A stretch of DNA of 64,000 bases. It comes from Desulfobulbus elongatus DSM 2908 (GTDB lineage Bacteria; Desulfobacterota; Desulfobulbia; Desulfobulbales; Desulfobulbaceae). Position numbers and translations under genes: made by a program. The stretch spans positions 124,001 to 188,000 of the forward strand of contig NZ_JHZB01000003.1 in the NCBI RefSeq assembly GCF_000621145.1. The letters are read 5' to 3'. Below the pieces are notes generated by a model. The model was given only the letters and a program-made list of their open reading frames with translations. It did not search any database and had not been told where the DNA came from. The stretch's first letter is position 1, and each line of letters starts with the position of its first letter. Positions 8,249 to 16,293 of the stretch are shown here, one piece after another.

Positions 8249-10681
8249 TCACCGTTTGTCGAGTTCGAGAATGGCCGCTTCCTCGCCGGCCAGTTTGGTC
8301 CACAACGGGTCTGTGCCTTTTTCGGCCAACTCCTTGAACAAATTAAGGGCCTCTTGCTTGTCGTTCTGCCTTTGGACGATCTGGGCCAGCCGGAAGCGGG
8401 CCTGCTCGCTCGCCTCCGTGCGGCCGGCGAGCCGCCGGAACAGGGGGGCGGCCTCGTCGTCCCGCCCGGCCTGGAAGTAGGATTCGGCCAGGGGAAGCAG
8501 CATGGCCCGTTGGGCCGGCGTGTCCCGCATTTCGGGCTGGGTCAGGGTGTCGATCACCTTGGGCCAGTCCTTCCGTTCGAAGTAGATCCGGGCCTTCAGG
8601 GATTCCAGTTCCCCCACCTTCGGACTGGATGCGTCGGTCATCAGGGCGAGGGCCTTGTCCGCCTGGCCGCCGTCGTACAGGGCCTTGACCTTGAACGCGA
8701 AGATTGCCGGGCGGTCGGCACCCTTCGGGTACCGGGTCAGGTACCGGTCGGCGTAGTCTTCCACCTGCACGAAGTGACCGGAGGCAGACAGCGACTGCAC
8801 CAGGGGCAGATAGATCCTTTCCTGGCCGGCCTCGTCGGAAACTTCGAACAGATACTGGTAGATATCGGCCGTCTGCTCGGTCATGCCGAGCTTGCTGTAG
8901 GCAAGGGCCAGATCGTACAGCAGGCCGGTGTCGAGCCAGCCGCGGACAAAGAGGTGCTTGTTCTGCTTGGCCAGCACCAGGGCCTTGACATACTCGCCGT
9001 TCTTGACCAGCCGCTTGATCAGGCCGGGGAGTTGCTGGATGAGCAGGGCCGTGGTCTCGGTGCGCAGCTTGCCCGACTGAAAGCCGCGCAGCAATTGCAT
9101 ACTCTGGTTGACGCTCGCCTCGCCGTCGCCGGACAGGGCGTTCACCAGGGCCTGCTTGAATCCGCATTCCTCGCGCAGGTCCAGCGAATCGGACTGGACC
9201 GCGTATGTGCCGTAGATGGTTTCCGCCTCGTGGGCAGCCATTTTGTTGGCGATGAAATCCACGTCGGTTTGTTTGAGCAGGGCCCGCAATCCGCCCCGGG
9301 TGCCGGGGAAGGCGTTGCTGATCTGCTGCAGGTCGATCCGGGCCTTCTTGGCCGTGGCCGGGACATGGAGCTGCGCCATGGCCAGTCGGAACAGGGCGAG
9401 ATCCAGTTGCCGGGGATGGCCGGCGAGCAGGTCGACGAGTTGTTGATAGCGCGTGGCCGCTTCGGGGTAGCGCCGGGCGACATACAGCGCGTTGGCGAAA
9501 CGGGCGAGCGACATGGGGTCGGTCTCGATCAGGGGGGATTGGCCGGCTAGGGTCAGATAGGCGGCCAAGGCCTCGTCCTGCCGATTCGTCGCCGCGAGGA
9601 GATCGGCCTGCCGCAGTTGCCGGAGGGATGCGAGCGACGGGTCGGAGGCCACGGCCGGGTCGTTGAGCAGTCGTTCCGCGTCCTCGAACCGGTTGGCCAG
9701 CAGGGCCAGTTCGGCTTGCAACAGATGGGACGAGCCGGGCAGGAGGGTGGCGCCGTTGTGTTGCCGCCAGCCGCGAAGTTCGTAGTAGGCGTCGACGGGA
9801 TTGCCGCGATCGGCCTGCTGGTAGATCTGGAGCAGGGTGGCGATTCCGGCCATGGGCGAGTCGGGATACTGGAGAACGATCCGTTGCAGCAGCACGTAGG
9901 GCTCTTGGTATTCTCCGGCCCTGACCAGGGCTTCGGCATAGGTGAGAACGAGCCGCTCCTTGAGCTGTTCGGCGGGCTGCCGGGTCACCTGTTCGCGCAG
10001 CAGCAGACAGGCCTGGAACCATTTGCCGTCCCTGGCCTGGGCCAGGGTTTCCTCGGGCAGCCAATCGGCCACGGCCATCTGCGGCGGCAGGACCGCGGCC
10101 AGGGGAAAGGGCGGCAGATGGAGTCTGGGAGCGGGGAGCAGTTCCAGCGGCGATTCGTAGTCGGTGAAAAACGAGCGCCAGTTTTTGGCGTACACCGAAG
10201 TGGTGACCGGATTGGGTGGCATGCCGGCCGTGGGGCGCCGGACCGTGCCGGTCGGTTGCGGCGGGGCGGCAAGTTCCGGCTGGGAAGCGGACTGCTGATC
10301 GCCGAGCAGAATGTCGAGCACGATCCGGCCGGCATCCCTGCGGCTCTCGCTGGTCACTCGCTGCGGCGGGTACCGGAAGTAGAAGGAAAGCAGCATGCCG
10401 TTCTTTTCGACCCTGCTGACCATTTTGATCATCTTGTCGTCGGTGGCCGGCGGCGACAGCGCATTGCCCGGGGTGACGTCCCGCAGCACCAGGTCGATCC
10501 GCCGCCCGGTGGTGGCGAGATTGAATCCCGGAACCTGGTCGAACTCGAACGCCAGCTGGAGGCGGGCGGCATCGTCGGTCCGGCTGATCGTCTTGAGTAT
10601 CGACTCGGCCCGGGCGCTGGCGCCGGAAAACTGATTGACAGCGAGCAGCACCAGGGTGATGATGAACAGGCAATGGCGCAT
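8249..10681 (-). CDS. Large exported tetratricopeptide-repeat protein heading the flagellar operon
   Basis: 810 aa from ATG at 10681. A signal peptide (MRHCLFIITLVLLAVNQFSGASARAES) is followed by a beta-rich AMIN-like stretch (about 25-115, FEFDQVPGFNLA) and then many TPR-like helical pairs to the C-terminus, such as EALVRAGEYQEPYVLLQRI and AESYFQAGRDDEAAPLFRRLAGR. No catalytic motif is seen. It is the first gene after the sigma54 promoter and 48 bases before flgB, so it is probably expressed with the flagellum. It may be a periplasmic scaffold for rod or ring assembly; that is inference. TPR proteins of this kind appear at flagellar loci of other Desulfobacterota. Confidence 0.75.
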   Translation of the reverse strand: MRHCLFIITLVLLAVNQFSGASARAESILKTISRTDDAARLQLAFEFDQVPGFNLATTGRRIDLVLRDVTPGNALSPPATDDKMIKMVSRVEKNGMLLSFYFRYPPQRVTSESRRDAGRIVLDILLGDQQSASQPELAAPPQPTGTVRRPTAGMPPNPVTTSVYAKNWRSFFTDYESPLELLPAPRLHLPPFPLAAVLPPQMAVADWLPEETLAQARDGKWFQACLLLREQVTRQPAEQLKERLVLTYAEALVRAGEYQEPYVLLQRIVLQYPDSPMAGIATLLQIYQQADRGNPVDAYYELRGWRQHNGATLLPGSSHLLQAELALLANRFEDAERLLNDPAVASDPSLASLRQLRQADLLAATNRQDEALAAYLTLAGQSPLIETDPMSLARFANALYVARRYPEAATRYQQLVDLLAGHPRQLDLALFRLAMAQLHVPATAKKARIDLQQISNAFPGTRGGLRALLKQTDVDFIANKMAAHEAETIYGTYAVQSDSLDLREECGFKQALVNALSGDGEASVNQSMQLLRGFQSGKLRTETTALLIQQLPGLIKRLVKNGEYVKALVLAKQNKHLFVRGWLDTGLLYDLALAYSKLGMTEQTADIYQYLFEVSDEAGQERIYLPLVQSLSASGHFVQVEDYADRYLTRYPKGADRPAIFAFKVKALYDGGQADKALALMTDASSPKVGELESLKARIYFERKDWPKVIDTLTQPEMRDTPAQRAMLLPLAESYFQAGRDDEAAPLFRRLAGRTEASEQARFRLAQIVQRQNDKQEALNLFKELAEKGTDPLWTKLAGEEAAILELDKR

Positions 10682-10745
10682 GGTGTATTCGTTCGGTTGA
10701 GTGCGCCCTCCCGCTCCATGCGGAGGCGACGCCCGGTTTGCTTTA

Positions 10746-10761
10746 AGCAATAAACATTCCA
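10746..10761 (-). promoter_or_regulatory. Sigma54 (-24/-12) promoter for the flagellar operon
   Basis: On the minus strand the bases TGGAATGTTTATTGCT give GG (10760-10759), exactly ten bases, then GC (10748-10747), with TTGCT at -12 and TGG at -24. Predicted transcription begins near 10735, about 55 bases before the TPR-gene ATG at 10681. A FleQ-like activator encoded at 16294-17385 is a plausible partner. Confidence 0.65.
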
Positions 10762-10928
10762 TGCGTTCTGAAAGAAGGGCCGTGCCTGCGTCCATGCGCT
10801 GCGGCAGGAGATGGCGCGGCCGCCGTCGGGCGGGCTGGTGCGATGGCAGGAATTGGTGTCATTTTTTTGGCAAGGGCCGGGGCGGTTCGTCCAGGTCTGC
10901 CCGTGGGATGCATGACCGGGGAGGGACA

Positions 10929-12704
10929 GTGGCGGCGGAAGACAGACGGCGGTTGATCGCGTCCTTCATCGACGAATCCCTGGCGATGCTTCGCCGGCTG
11001 CATCCTTGTGTCCGCGCCCTGGTCGCGCAGCCGGACCGCGGGGATCTCCCGGCCGAAGTCATCGGGCGCGGGGTGTGCCTGTTTCATTTCATCGAGGCAA
11101 CCGCTGCGACCCTGGGGTTCGATCACCTGGCCGCACCGGCGGCGGCCATGGTATCTCTGCTCGACCGGGTCCGGTCCGGCGTTGTTGTGCTGAGCCCCTG
11201 CCGCATCGCCCTGTTGGCCGAAACCTGCACCTTTTTCGAACACGGATTGACATTGGCGCTGGAGGAGCAGTCCGACGGACGCCTGGCCGGTTCCGCCGCC
11301 GGACTGGCCTCGGCCGTGCGACTGGCCGCTTCCCCGGAACAGGAGGGCTTTCCGACCGGGAATCCGGGCACCGGGGCGGTGGCGGATGCGCGGGAGGCGT
11401 TCTTTCGGGACATGGTGCACCTGGTGGCCGCCGCGGAGCGGGAATGTGTCCTGTGGCATTTCATTGCGGTCGATCCGGTTCGGGTGGCGGAGCTGTCGCG
11501 CCTGTTGCACCGGTTGAAGCAGCATTTTGCCCTGCACGATTTTCACGACCCGGAACGGATCTGCCAGGCCCTGGCTGCAATGCTCATCCGGTGTGCACGG
11601 GGCGAGCGCTTGCAGACCGAGTATCCCGAGCGGACCCTTTTGCGCTGTCTCGGCGCGCTTCGCTCGGCGCTCGCCGCCTTGCCGCTGACCAACGATCTGG
11701 TCGTGCCCGATGTCGAACAGCATCTGGCGGCCATCCAGGGGCTGATGCACCAACCGCTCGGCGAGCTGCTGATCGAGGCGGGGCTGGTGGACCCGGCCAC
11801 AATCGACCAGGCCCTGGAGATGCAGCGTTCCGAGCCGGTCGGCCATGCGCGCCGCCTGGGTGAGGTCCTGGTCGCCATGGGCCGGCTGAGCCCCGAGCAG
11901 GTGGCGCATGCACTGCGCGAACAGCGCGACAGACGGGCGCAGGCCCCCGGACCGGCGGCGGCTGGCGAGACTGGGGGGGAGACGGCTCCGGCGATGCCGT
12001 CGGCGGTTCGGACTCCGCCGGAGGACGCCAGCGATGACCACAGGCTCGACCGGATGCACTTCGTGCTCGAACAACTGCTGGCCATGGGGCCTCCGGACGA
12101 ATACCTGCCCCTGCTGGGCGAATTGCGGACAATCGTGGACTCCTGCCGCCGCAGCGCTCTCGTCTCCCTGGCCGGTCGGTTGCAGCGGATGGTCCACGAC
12201 CTTTCCCGCCGGAGCGGCAAGCGCGTCCAATGTGTCGTCGAAGGGATCGAGACGCTCCGGGAAACGGGCGCAACGGCTGTCTTGGCCGATGCCCTGCACC
12301 ATCTCCTCCGCAACGGCGTCGAGCACGGCCTGGAACCCGTTGAGGAGCGGACGCGATCGGGGAAGAGGGCGACCGGCAGACTCCATCTGCTGGCCCTGTG
12401 CCAGGGGGAGGAGGTCTGGATCAGCGTCGAGGATGACGGCCGGGGATTCGATGACGGGCGGGTGGCCGCTCTCCTCATCGGGCGGGGCCTGGCCACCGCC
12501 GACACCATCGCCGGTCTGACCGGCCGGGAACGCATCTCCCTTCTGCTCAGGGAACCGCCGCTTCCGTTGCCGGAAGCCGGTCAGCGGGACGGAGGGCTTG
12601 TCGCCGTGCACAGGACCGTGCGGGGAATCGGCGGCACCGTGCATGTGACCAGCCGCCCGGCCAGGGGTGCCTGCGTGACCCTGCGGGTGCCGCGGCGGCG
12701 GTGA
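10929..12704 (+). CDS. CheA-like histidine kinase with two Hpt-like segments and no CheW-like domain
   Basis: 591 aa from GTG at 10929, preceded by GGAGGG; an in-frame ATG at 10908 is the alternative. Residues 1-90 look like an Hpt domain whose histidine (H53) is kept but whose usual K and G are E and A. A second Hpt-like segment has H194-R-L-K-Q. Residues about 276-340 contain two short repeats starting LGELLIEAGL and LGEVLVAMGR, which resemble the MshEN/GspE-N fold that can bind cyclic-di-GMP. A dimerisation segment and CheA-type HATPase follow, with N-box HHLLRNGVEHGLE (about 458) and G1 box VEDDGRGFD. The protein ends right after the ATPase, so the P5/CheW-binding domain is missing. Likely signals to the adjacent CheY-like protein (inference). 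Confidence 0.72.
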   Translation: MAAEDRRRLIASFIDESLAMLRRLHPCVRALVAQPDRGDLPAEVIGRGVCLFHFIEATAATLGFDHLAAPAAAMVSLLDRVRSGVVVLSPCRIALLAETCTFFEHGLTLALEEQSDGRLAGSAAGLASAVRLAASPEQEGFPTGNPGTGAVADAREAFFRDMVHLVAAAERECVLWHFIAVDPVRVAELSRLLHRLKQHFALHDFHDPERICQALAAMLIRCARGERLQTEYPERTLLRCLGALRSALAALPLTNDLVVPDVEQHLAAIQGLMHQPLGELLIEAGLVDPATIDQALEMQRSEPVGHARRLGEVLVAMGRLSPEQVAHALREQRDRRAQAPGPAAAGETGGETAPAMPSAVRTPPEDASDDHRLDRMHFVLEQLLAMGPPDEYLPLLGELRTIVDSCRRSALVSLAGRLQRMVHDLSRRSGKRVQCVVEGIETLRETGATAVLADALHHLLRNGVEHGLEPVEERTRSGKRATGRLHLLALCQGEEVWISVEDDGRGFDDGRVAALLIGRGLATADTIAGLTGRERISLLLREPPLPLPEAGQRDGGLVAVHRTVRGIGGTVHVTSRPARGACVTLRVPRRR

Positions 12705-12743
12705 TCCGTTCGGGGGAAAATACCGGGACGGCACGAAGAAACC

Positions 12744-12773
12744 TTGCGTTCCCCTTTTTTCTGTTGATAGAAT
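12744..12773 (+). promoter_or_regulatory. Possible sigma70-type promoter for the cheY-cheX genes
   Basis: TTGCGT (12744-12749) and TAGAAT (12768-12773) are separated by 18 bases, about 100 bases before the receiver gene at 12871. Both hexamers are imperfect, so the call is tentative. No -24/-12 element was found in this gap. Confidence 0.35.
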
Positions 12774-12870
12774 GATCTCCACGAGAAATCCTGCTTTGTT
12801 CACCGGCAGTTGAAGCAGGGCTGTTCAAGATTGGGCCGGTGGCGTGTCGAAACGAAAAGAGGAGAACAGA

Positions 12871-13242
12871 ATGGCAAAGAATGTACTGCTTGTCGACGAT
12901 TCCAGCACCATGCGCAAGATCATCAGCCGATCGCTGCGCCAGGCCGGTCTTGATTTCGGCGAGATCTACGAGGCCGGCGACGGTCAGGAGGCCTTGGCCA
13001 TGCTGGAAAAGGAAGCCATCGACATCGTGCTGAGCGATATCAACATGCCGAATATGAACGGAATCGAGTTCCTGCGCGAGAAGGCCAATCGTCCGGGAAT
13101 CAAGGATATTCCCGTGTTCATGATCTCGACGGAAACCGGCGAGGACATCATCGGTGAAGCCAAGAGCCTGGGGGCCATCGGCGCCCTGAAGAAACCCTTT
13201 ACCCCGGAGAAGGTCAACGAAGTGCTCGGGCCACTGATGTGA
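12871..13242 (+). CDS. CheY-like single-domain response regulator
   Basis: 123 aa, one receiver domain. All phosphorylation residues are visible: acidic pair in LLVDDSS, phospho-acceptor Asp in VLSDINMPNMNG, Ser/Thr in MISTETGED, and Lys in ALKKPFTP. The start at 12871 is chosen because AGGAGA precedes it; the longer frame has no better site. With no output domain it probably acts by binding, for instance to the flagellar switch. It lies between the CheA-like kinase and two CheX-like phosphatases, a compact phosphorelay set. Confidence 0.9.
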   Translation: MAKNVLLVDDSSTMRKIISRSLRQAGLDFGEIYEAGDGQEALAMLEKEAIDIVLSDINMPNMNGIEFLREKANRPGIKDIPVFMISTETGEDIIGEAKSLGAIGALKKPFTPEKVNEVLGPLM

Positions 13243-13300
13243 CGGATTCGGCGCAGCCGGTGTCCACACTTTTATCCGGACGATCCTGAAGGGGGACAGT

Positions 13301-13768
13301 TTGAACAGCTTCGCGGAAATCAATGACAAGCTTATCGAGTCGACGATCGAGATTTTCACCGGCATGGTGATGATGGAGGTCGCGTCGGCCGGCGACCCGT
13401 TGGAAAAGATAGGGCCGCTCAAAAAATCGATCACGGGCATGGTCGGCCTCGCCGGAACCCATAAGGGCGTTTTGGCGGTTCATTTTCCCAATGAAGTGGC
13501 GCTAGCGGTCACCAGTAACTTTCTTGGGATGGAAGTCGGTGAAATCAATGAAGATGTTCAGGACGCCATCGGCGAGATCGCCAACATGCTCGGCGGCAAC
13601 CTGAAAACCATCCTTTCCGATCGGGGCAGGGATATTCAGCTCTCCCTGCCGTCAACCATATTCGGCGACGAATACGCCTTTTCCTCGCAGGCGGAAAGCG
13701 AGCAGGTCATCCTGCCGTTTCAATCCCCCAACGGCATGTTCTACGTCGAAGTCGAGCTCGAACGTTGA
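13301..13768 (+). CDS. cheX: CheX-like CheY-phosphate phosphatase
   Basis: 155 aa from a TTG start behind AAGGGGGA. A single CheC/CheX fold. The active-site signature of the family, acidic-x3-E-x2-N then about 21 residues then P, is intact here (DAIGEIAN followed by PSTIFG). The preceding GMVGLAGTHKGVLAVHFP and VALAVTSNFLGM are also typical. CheX dephosphorylates CheY-P in organisms that lack CheZ. It lies 58 bases after the CheY-like gene and overlaps or abuts the next gene. Confidence 0.82.
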   Translation: MNSFAEINDKLIESTIEIFTGMVMMEVASAGDPLEKIGPLKKSITGMVGLAGTHKGVLAVHFPNEVALAVTSNFLGMEVGEINEDVQDAIGEIANMLGGNLKTILSDRGRDIQLSLPSTIFGDEYAFSSQAESEQVILPFQSPNGMFYVEVELER

Positions 13769-13815
13769 GTTGCCTCGCCACCCCTGACGCCAACTTTGCT
13801 GCGGGAGCCCTGTCA

Positions 13816-14271
13816 TTGGAACTGGAACAGTATCTCGTTGACGCCACGATGGAGGTGTTCGCCTCCATGATTTCCATCGATATAGCCCCGGAACCGAAGG
13901 GAGGCGGGCTCCCGGCGGTGGCGGCGGACATATCGAGCCTTATCGGCCTTGCCGGTGATTTCAAGGGGTTTCTTGCCGTTCACTGCCCGGAGCCCGTGGC
14001 GCTCGGCATCACCTCGGCCATGCTCGGCATGGAGGTGACGGCGGTGGACGACGAGGTCAAAGACGCCCTGGGCGAGGTCGCCAACATGGTTGCCGGCGGT
14101 CTCAAGATCGGCGTGGCCACGGAGGGTAAAAAGATCGGCCTGGCCATCGCCACCACCGTCGTGGGAAAAGCCCTCCGCACCGGCGGTCTTTCCGGGGCCG
14201 ACAGGGCTGCGGTCGCCTTTGCCACCCCGCTCGGCCGGTTCGGCGTTGAAGTCCGCTTTGTCCTTTCGTGA
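13816..14271 (+). CDS. Second CheX-like phosphatase-family protein
   Basis: About 151 aa if translation begins at TTG 13816, which has GGGAG eight bases upstream and matches where its neighbour CheX starts; the frame is open back to 13765, touching the previous stop. It is clearly a paralogue of the 13301 protein, with the core DALGEVAN motif, SLIGLAGDFKGFLAVH and VALGITSAMLGM. The conserved proline after the Asn is replaced by Ala (LAIATTVVG). Catalysis is therefore less certain. It may be a second phosphatase or a dimer partner of the first. Confidence 0.78.
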   Translation: MELEQYLVDATMEVFASMISIDIAPEPKGGGLPAVAADISSLIGLAGDFKGFLAVHCPEPVALGITSAMLGMEVTAVDDEVKDALGEVANMVAGGLKIGVATEGKKIGLAIATTVVGKALRTGGLSGADRAAVAFATPLGRFGVEVRFVLS

Positions 14272-14322
14272 GGGCAAGGGTTAACTCTTTCCGCGCGGAT
14301 GCCGAAACATGAGGTGGGAAGA

Positions 14323-14339
14323 TTGGTGCGCGGCTTGCA
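14323..14339 (+). promoter_or_regulatory. Sigma54 (-24/-12) promoter before the tandem CheX gene
   Basis: TTGGTGCGCGGCTTGCA places GG at 14325-14326 and GC at 14337-14338 with the required ten bases between, and has a perfect TTGCA at -12. Predicted transcription start is about 14350, about 100 bases before the ATG at 14452. It suggests the fusion gene is expressed separately from the cheY-cheX genes upstream, together with the flagellar class of genes. Confidence 0.65.
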
Positions 14340-14451
14340 GGGATGGTTGCCGCCGACACCCGCCGATGCGGGTGAGGTATCGTTTGCTGCACCACGGGCG
14401 CGGCACCGCGCATGATCCTGAGTGAGGGATGAATTTCGCCTTGTTTCTGCG

Positions 14452-16293
14452 ATGAAAGCCAGAGAACGTTTCGACAAAATACTGCTCTCCTGCCATGAGC
14501 GGATTCAGGATGAAGTCTCGGCCCTGATCGGCAAGCCGTTTAAACTGGGCGAGCCGGAATTCCGTCAGGTGAGCAAGGAGGAACTCTTTTCCGAACCCAG
14601 CGGCAAGCAGGTCCTGGCCCATATCCGCCTGGAAGGCGATCTTCAGGGGCATGCATGCGTGCTGGTCGGCATCAAGGACGCCATCCATATCGGCGGCACC
14701 CTGATCATGCTGCCTGAATCGGAACTGGAAGTTGTGCTGGCCGAACAGCAGTATTCCGAGGAGGTGAGGGATTCCTACGGGGAGGTTGCCAATATTATCT
14801 GTGGGGCCGCCACGGTGACCCTGGAGGAGCAGTACCCGAAAAACGTGCGCCTGGTGCGGAGCGAGCAGGAAATCGTTGTGCCGGTCAAGGTGGAGATCGA
14901 GTCGGATCAGCCCATCCCCGATATCCCGTATTACCTGATGACCGCACCCATGCAGATGGAGGGGCACGATATGGGGCCGTTCCGCCTGGTTTTGCCCGCG
15001 GCTCCCTTCGGCCTCGCGGACCAGGCTGCCACCGCCGCACCCAACTCCGCCAAGGCGCCGGCGGCCACGGTGCAGCGTGGCGATGCCGCGCCGGCGGAAC
15101 CGGTCGGCGTCGTCGAGCGCCCATCCTCGGTGGAAACCTCCGAGGAAGTCGGGGTGCTGGAGCGGCCGGTCGAGGAACAGGCCGAGCCGGCGTCTTCTCC
15201 CGGAGTGCGGGCTCCACGTAGGCATGATGTGGCCCGGCAAAAGGAACTTGTCGACCATCTGCTGGAAAACGGTATGGCCAGGATGGGTGAGGAAGTGAGC
15301 GCCCTGCTCGGCGGTACCTTGACGGTCGTGCCTGAAAAAAACAGGGTGGTCACCAAGGGCGATTTCCTCGATCAGGCCGGCGGCAGGCAGATTATGACCC
15401 GGATGGAGATCAGGGGCGAGAACCAGGGAGAAGCCTATCTGTTTGTCGACGTCAAGACAGCGGTTTATTTGGGTGGTACGTTGATCATGCTGCCCGAGGG
15501 CGAACTGGAGGAAACGGTCCGGAACGAGGATTTCGGGGACGATGCCCATGACGCCTACGGGGAGGTGACCAATATCATCGCCGGCGTCTATACGGCCCTT
15601 TTCGAAAAACAGTACGCCGGCAAGATCGGGTTGGTCAAGGTCTCGATGGAGCAGGTCGTTCCCGTCAAGATCGATCCGGACTCGGACGAGGTGTTCGCCA
15701 ACCAGGCCTATTATCTCTCCCCCGGTCAGATCCAGTACAACGGCCGCGATTTGGGCCGGTTTCAGTTGCTGATCCCCGCCAGCGCGCTCGCCTTGGAAGA
15801 CCTGCTCCTGACCGGCGAGACGGCCGCGTCCGCCGAGGTCAAGGTCGAGCCGACGGTCGGCACGCCTGCGGCCACGCCCGCAGCGGCACCTGTCGAGCCC
15901 AGCCGTCTGCGCGAGAAACCGGAGGAGAGCCCCGATATCCTCCTGTTCACCGACGATGACGGCGAAGCGGGCCGCATCGCCGAAACGCTGACCACGCTGG
16001 GCTATATCTGCCGCCGCCTCCATTTCAAGGATCCCGTCCACAGTGTCCTGACCCCGCGCATCCGGATGGTGTTTCTGGTCATGCGGGAGGCGAGCGAGCA
16101 GGGATTCGGGATGGCCATCAAAATCAGCAGCGCGGGCCTGCCGGTGCCCCTGGTGGCCGCCGGTCCGGCCTGGACCAGGACCCTGGTGCTCAAGGCCGTG
16201 AAATACGGTGCCTGCGACATCCTGGTCACCCCGGCCTCACCTGAGGATATCCGGGAAAAAATCGAGGTCAATCTGGTGCGGAAAGCTGCCTGA
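14452..16293 (+). CDS. Fusion of two CheX-like domains with a degenerate C-terminal receiver
   Basis: 613 aa from ATG 14452; a GTG at 14422 would add ten residues. Domain 1 (about 1-180) and domain 2 (about 259-445) are repeats: both begin with a helix and EVSALIG/EVSALLG, both contain GGTLIMLPE, and both keep the phosphatase signature (DSYGEVAN and DAYGEVTN). A Pro/Ala/Glu-rich linker separates them. Residues about 494-610 have a receiver-like fold (PDILLFTDDD), but the phospho-acceptor Asp is replaced (RMVFLVMRE) and the Lys is replaced by Thr (ILVTPAS), so it cannot be phosphorylated in the normal way. It may act as a CheY-P sink or sensor (inference). Its stop abuts the stop of the convergent sigma54 activator with no gap. 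Confidence 0.78.
   Translation: MKARERFDKILLSCHERIQDEVSALIGKPFKLGEPEFRQVSKEELFSEPSGKQVLAHIRLEGDLQGHACVLVGIKDAIHIGGTLIMLPESELEVVLAEQQYSEEVRDSYGEVANIICGAATVTLEEQYPKNVRLVRSEQEIVVPVKVEIESDQPIPDIPYYLMTAPMQMEGHDMGPFRLVLPAAPFGLADQAATAAPNSAKAPAATVQRGDAAPAEPVGVVERPSSVETSEEVGVLERPVEEQAEPASSPGVRAPRRHDVARQKELVDHLLENGMARMGEEVSALLGGTLTVVPEKNRVVTKGDFLDQAGGRQIMTRMEIRGENQGEAYLFVDVKTAVYLGGTLIMLPEGELEETVRNEDFGDDAHDAYGEVTNIIAGVYTALFEKQYAGKIGLVKVSMEQVVPVKIDPDSDEVFANQAYYLSPGQIQYNGRDLGRFQLLIPASALALEDLLLTGETAASAEVKVEPTVGTPAATPAAAPVEPSRLREKPEESPDILLFTDDDGEAGRIAETLTTLGYICRRLHFKDPVHSVLTPRIRMVFLVMREASEQGFGMAIKISSAGLPVPLVAAGPAWTRTLVLKAVKYGACDILVTPASPEDIREKIEVNLVRKAA

Noticed and set aside
7769-9550. Plus-strand frame of about 593 codons antisense to the TPR protein and flgB
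   Set aside because: Antisense to well-supported genes, with the same shadow composition.
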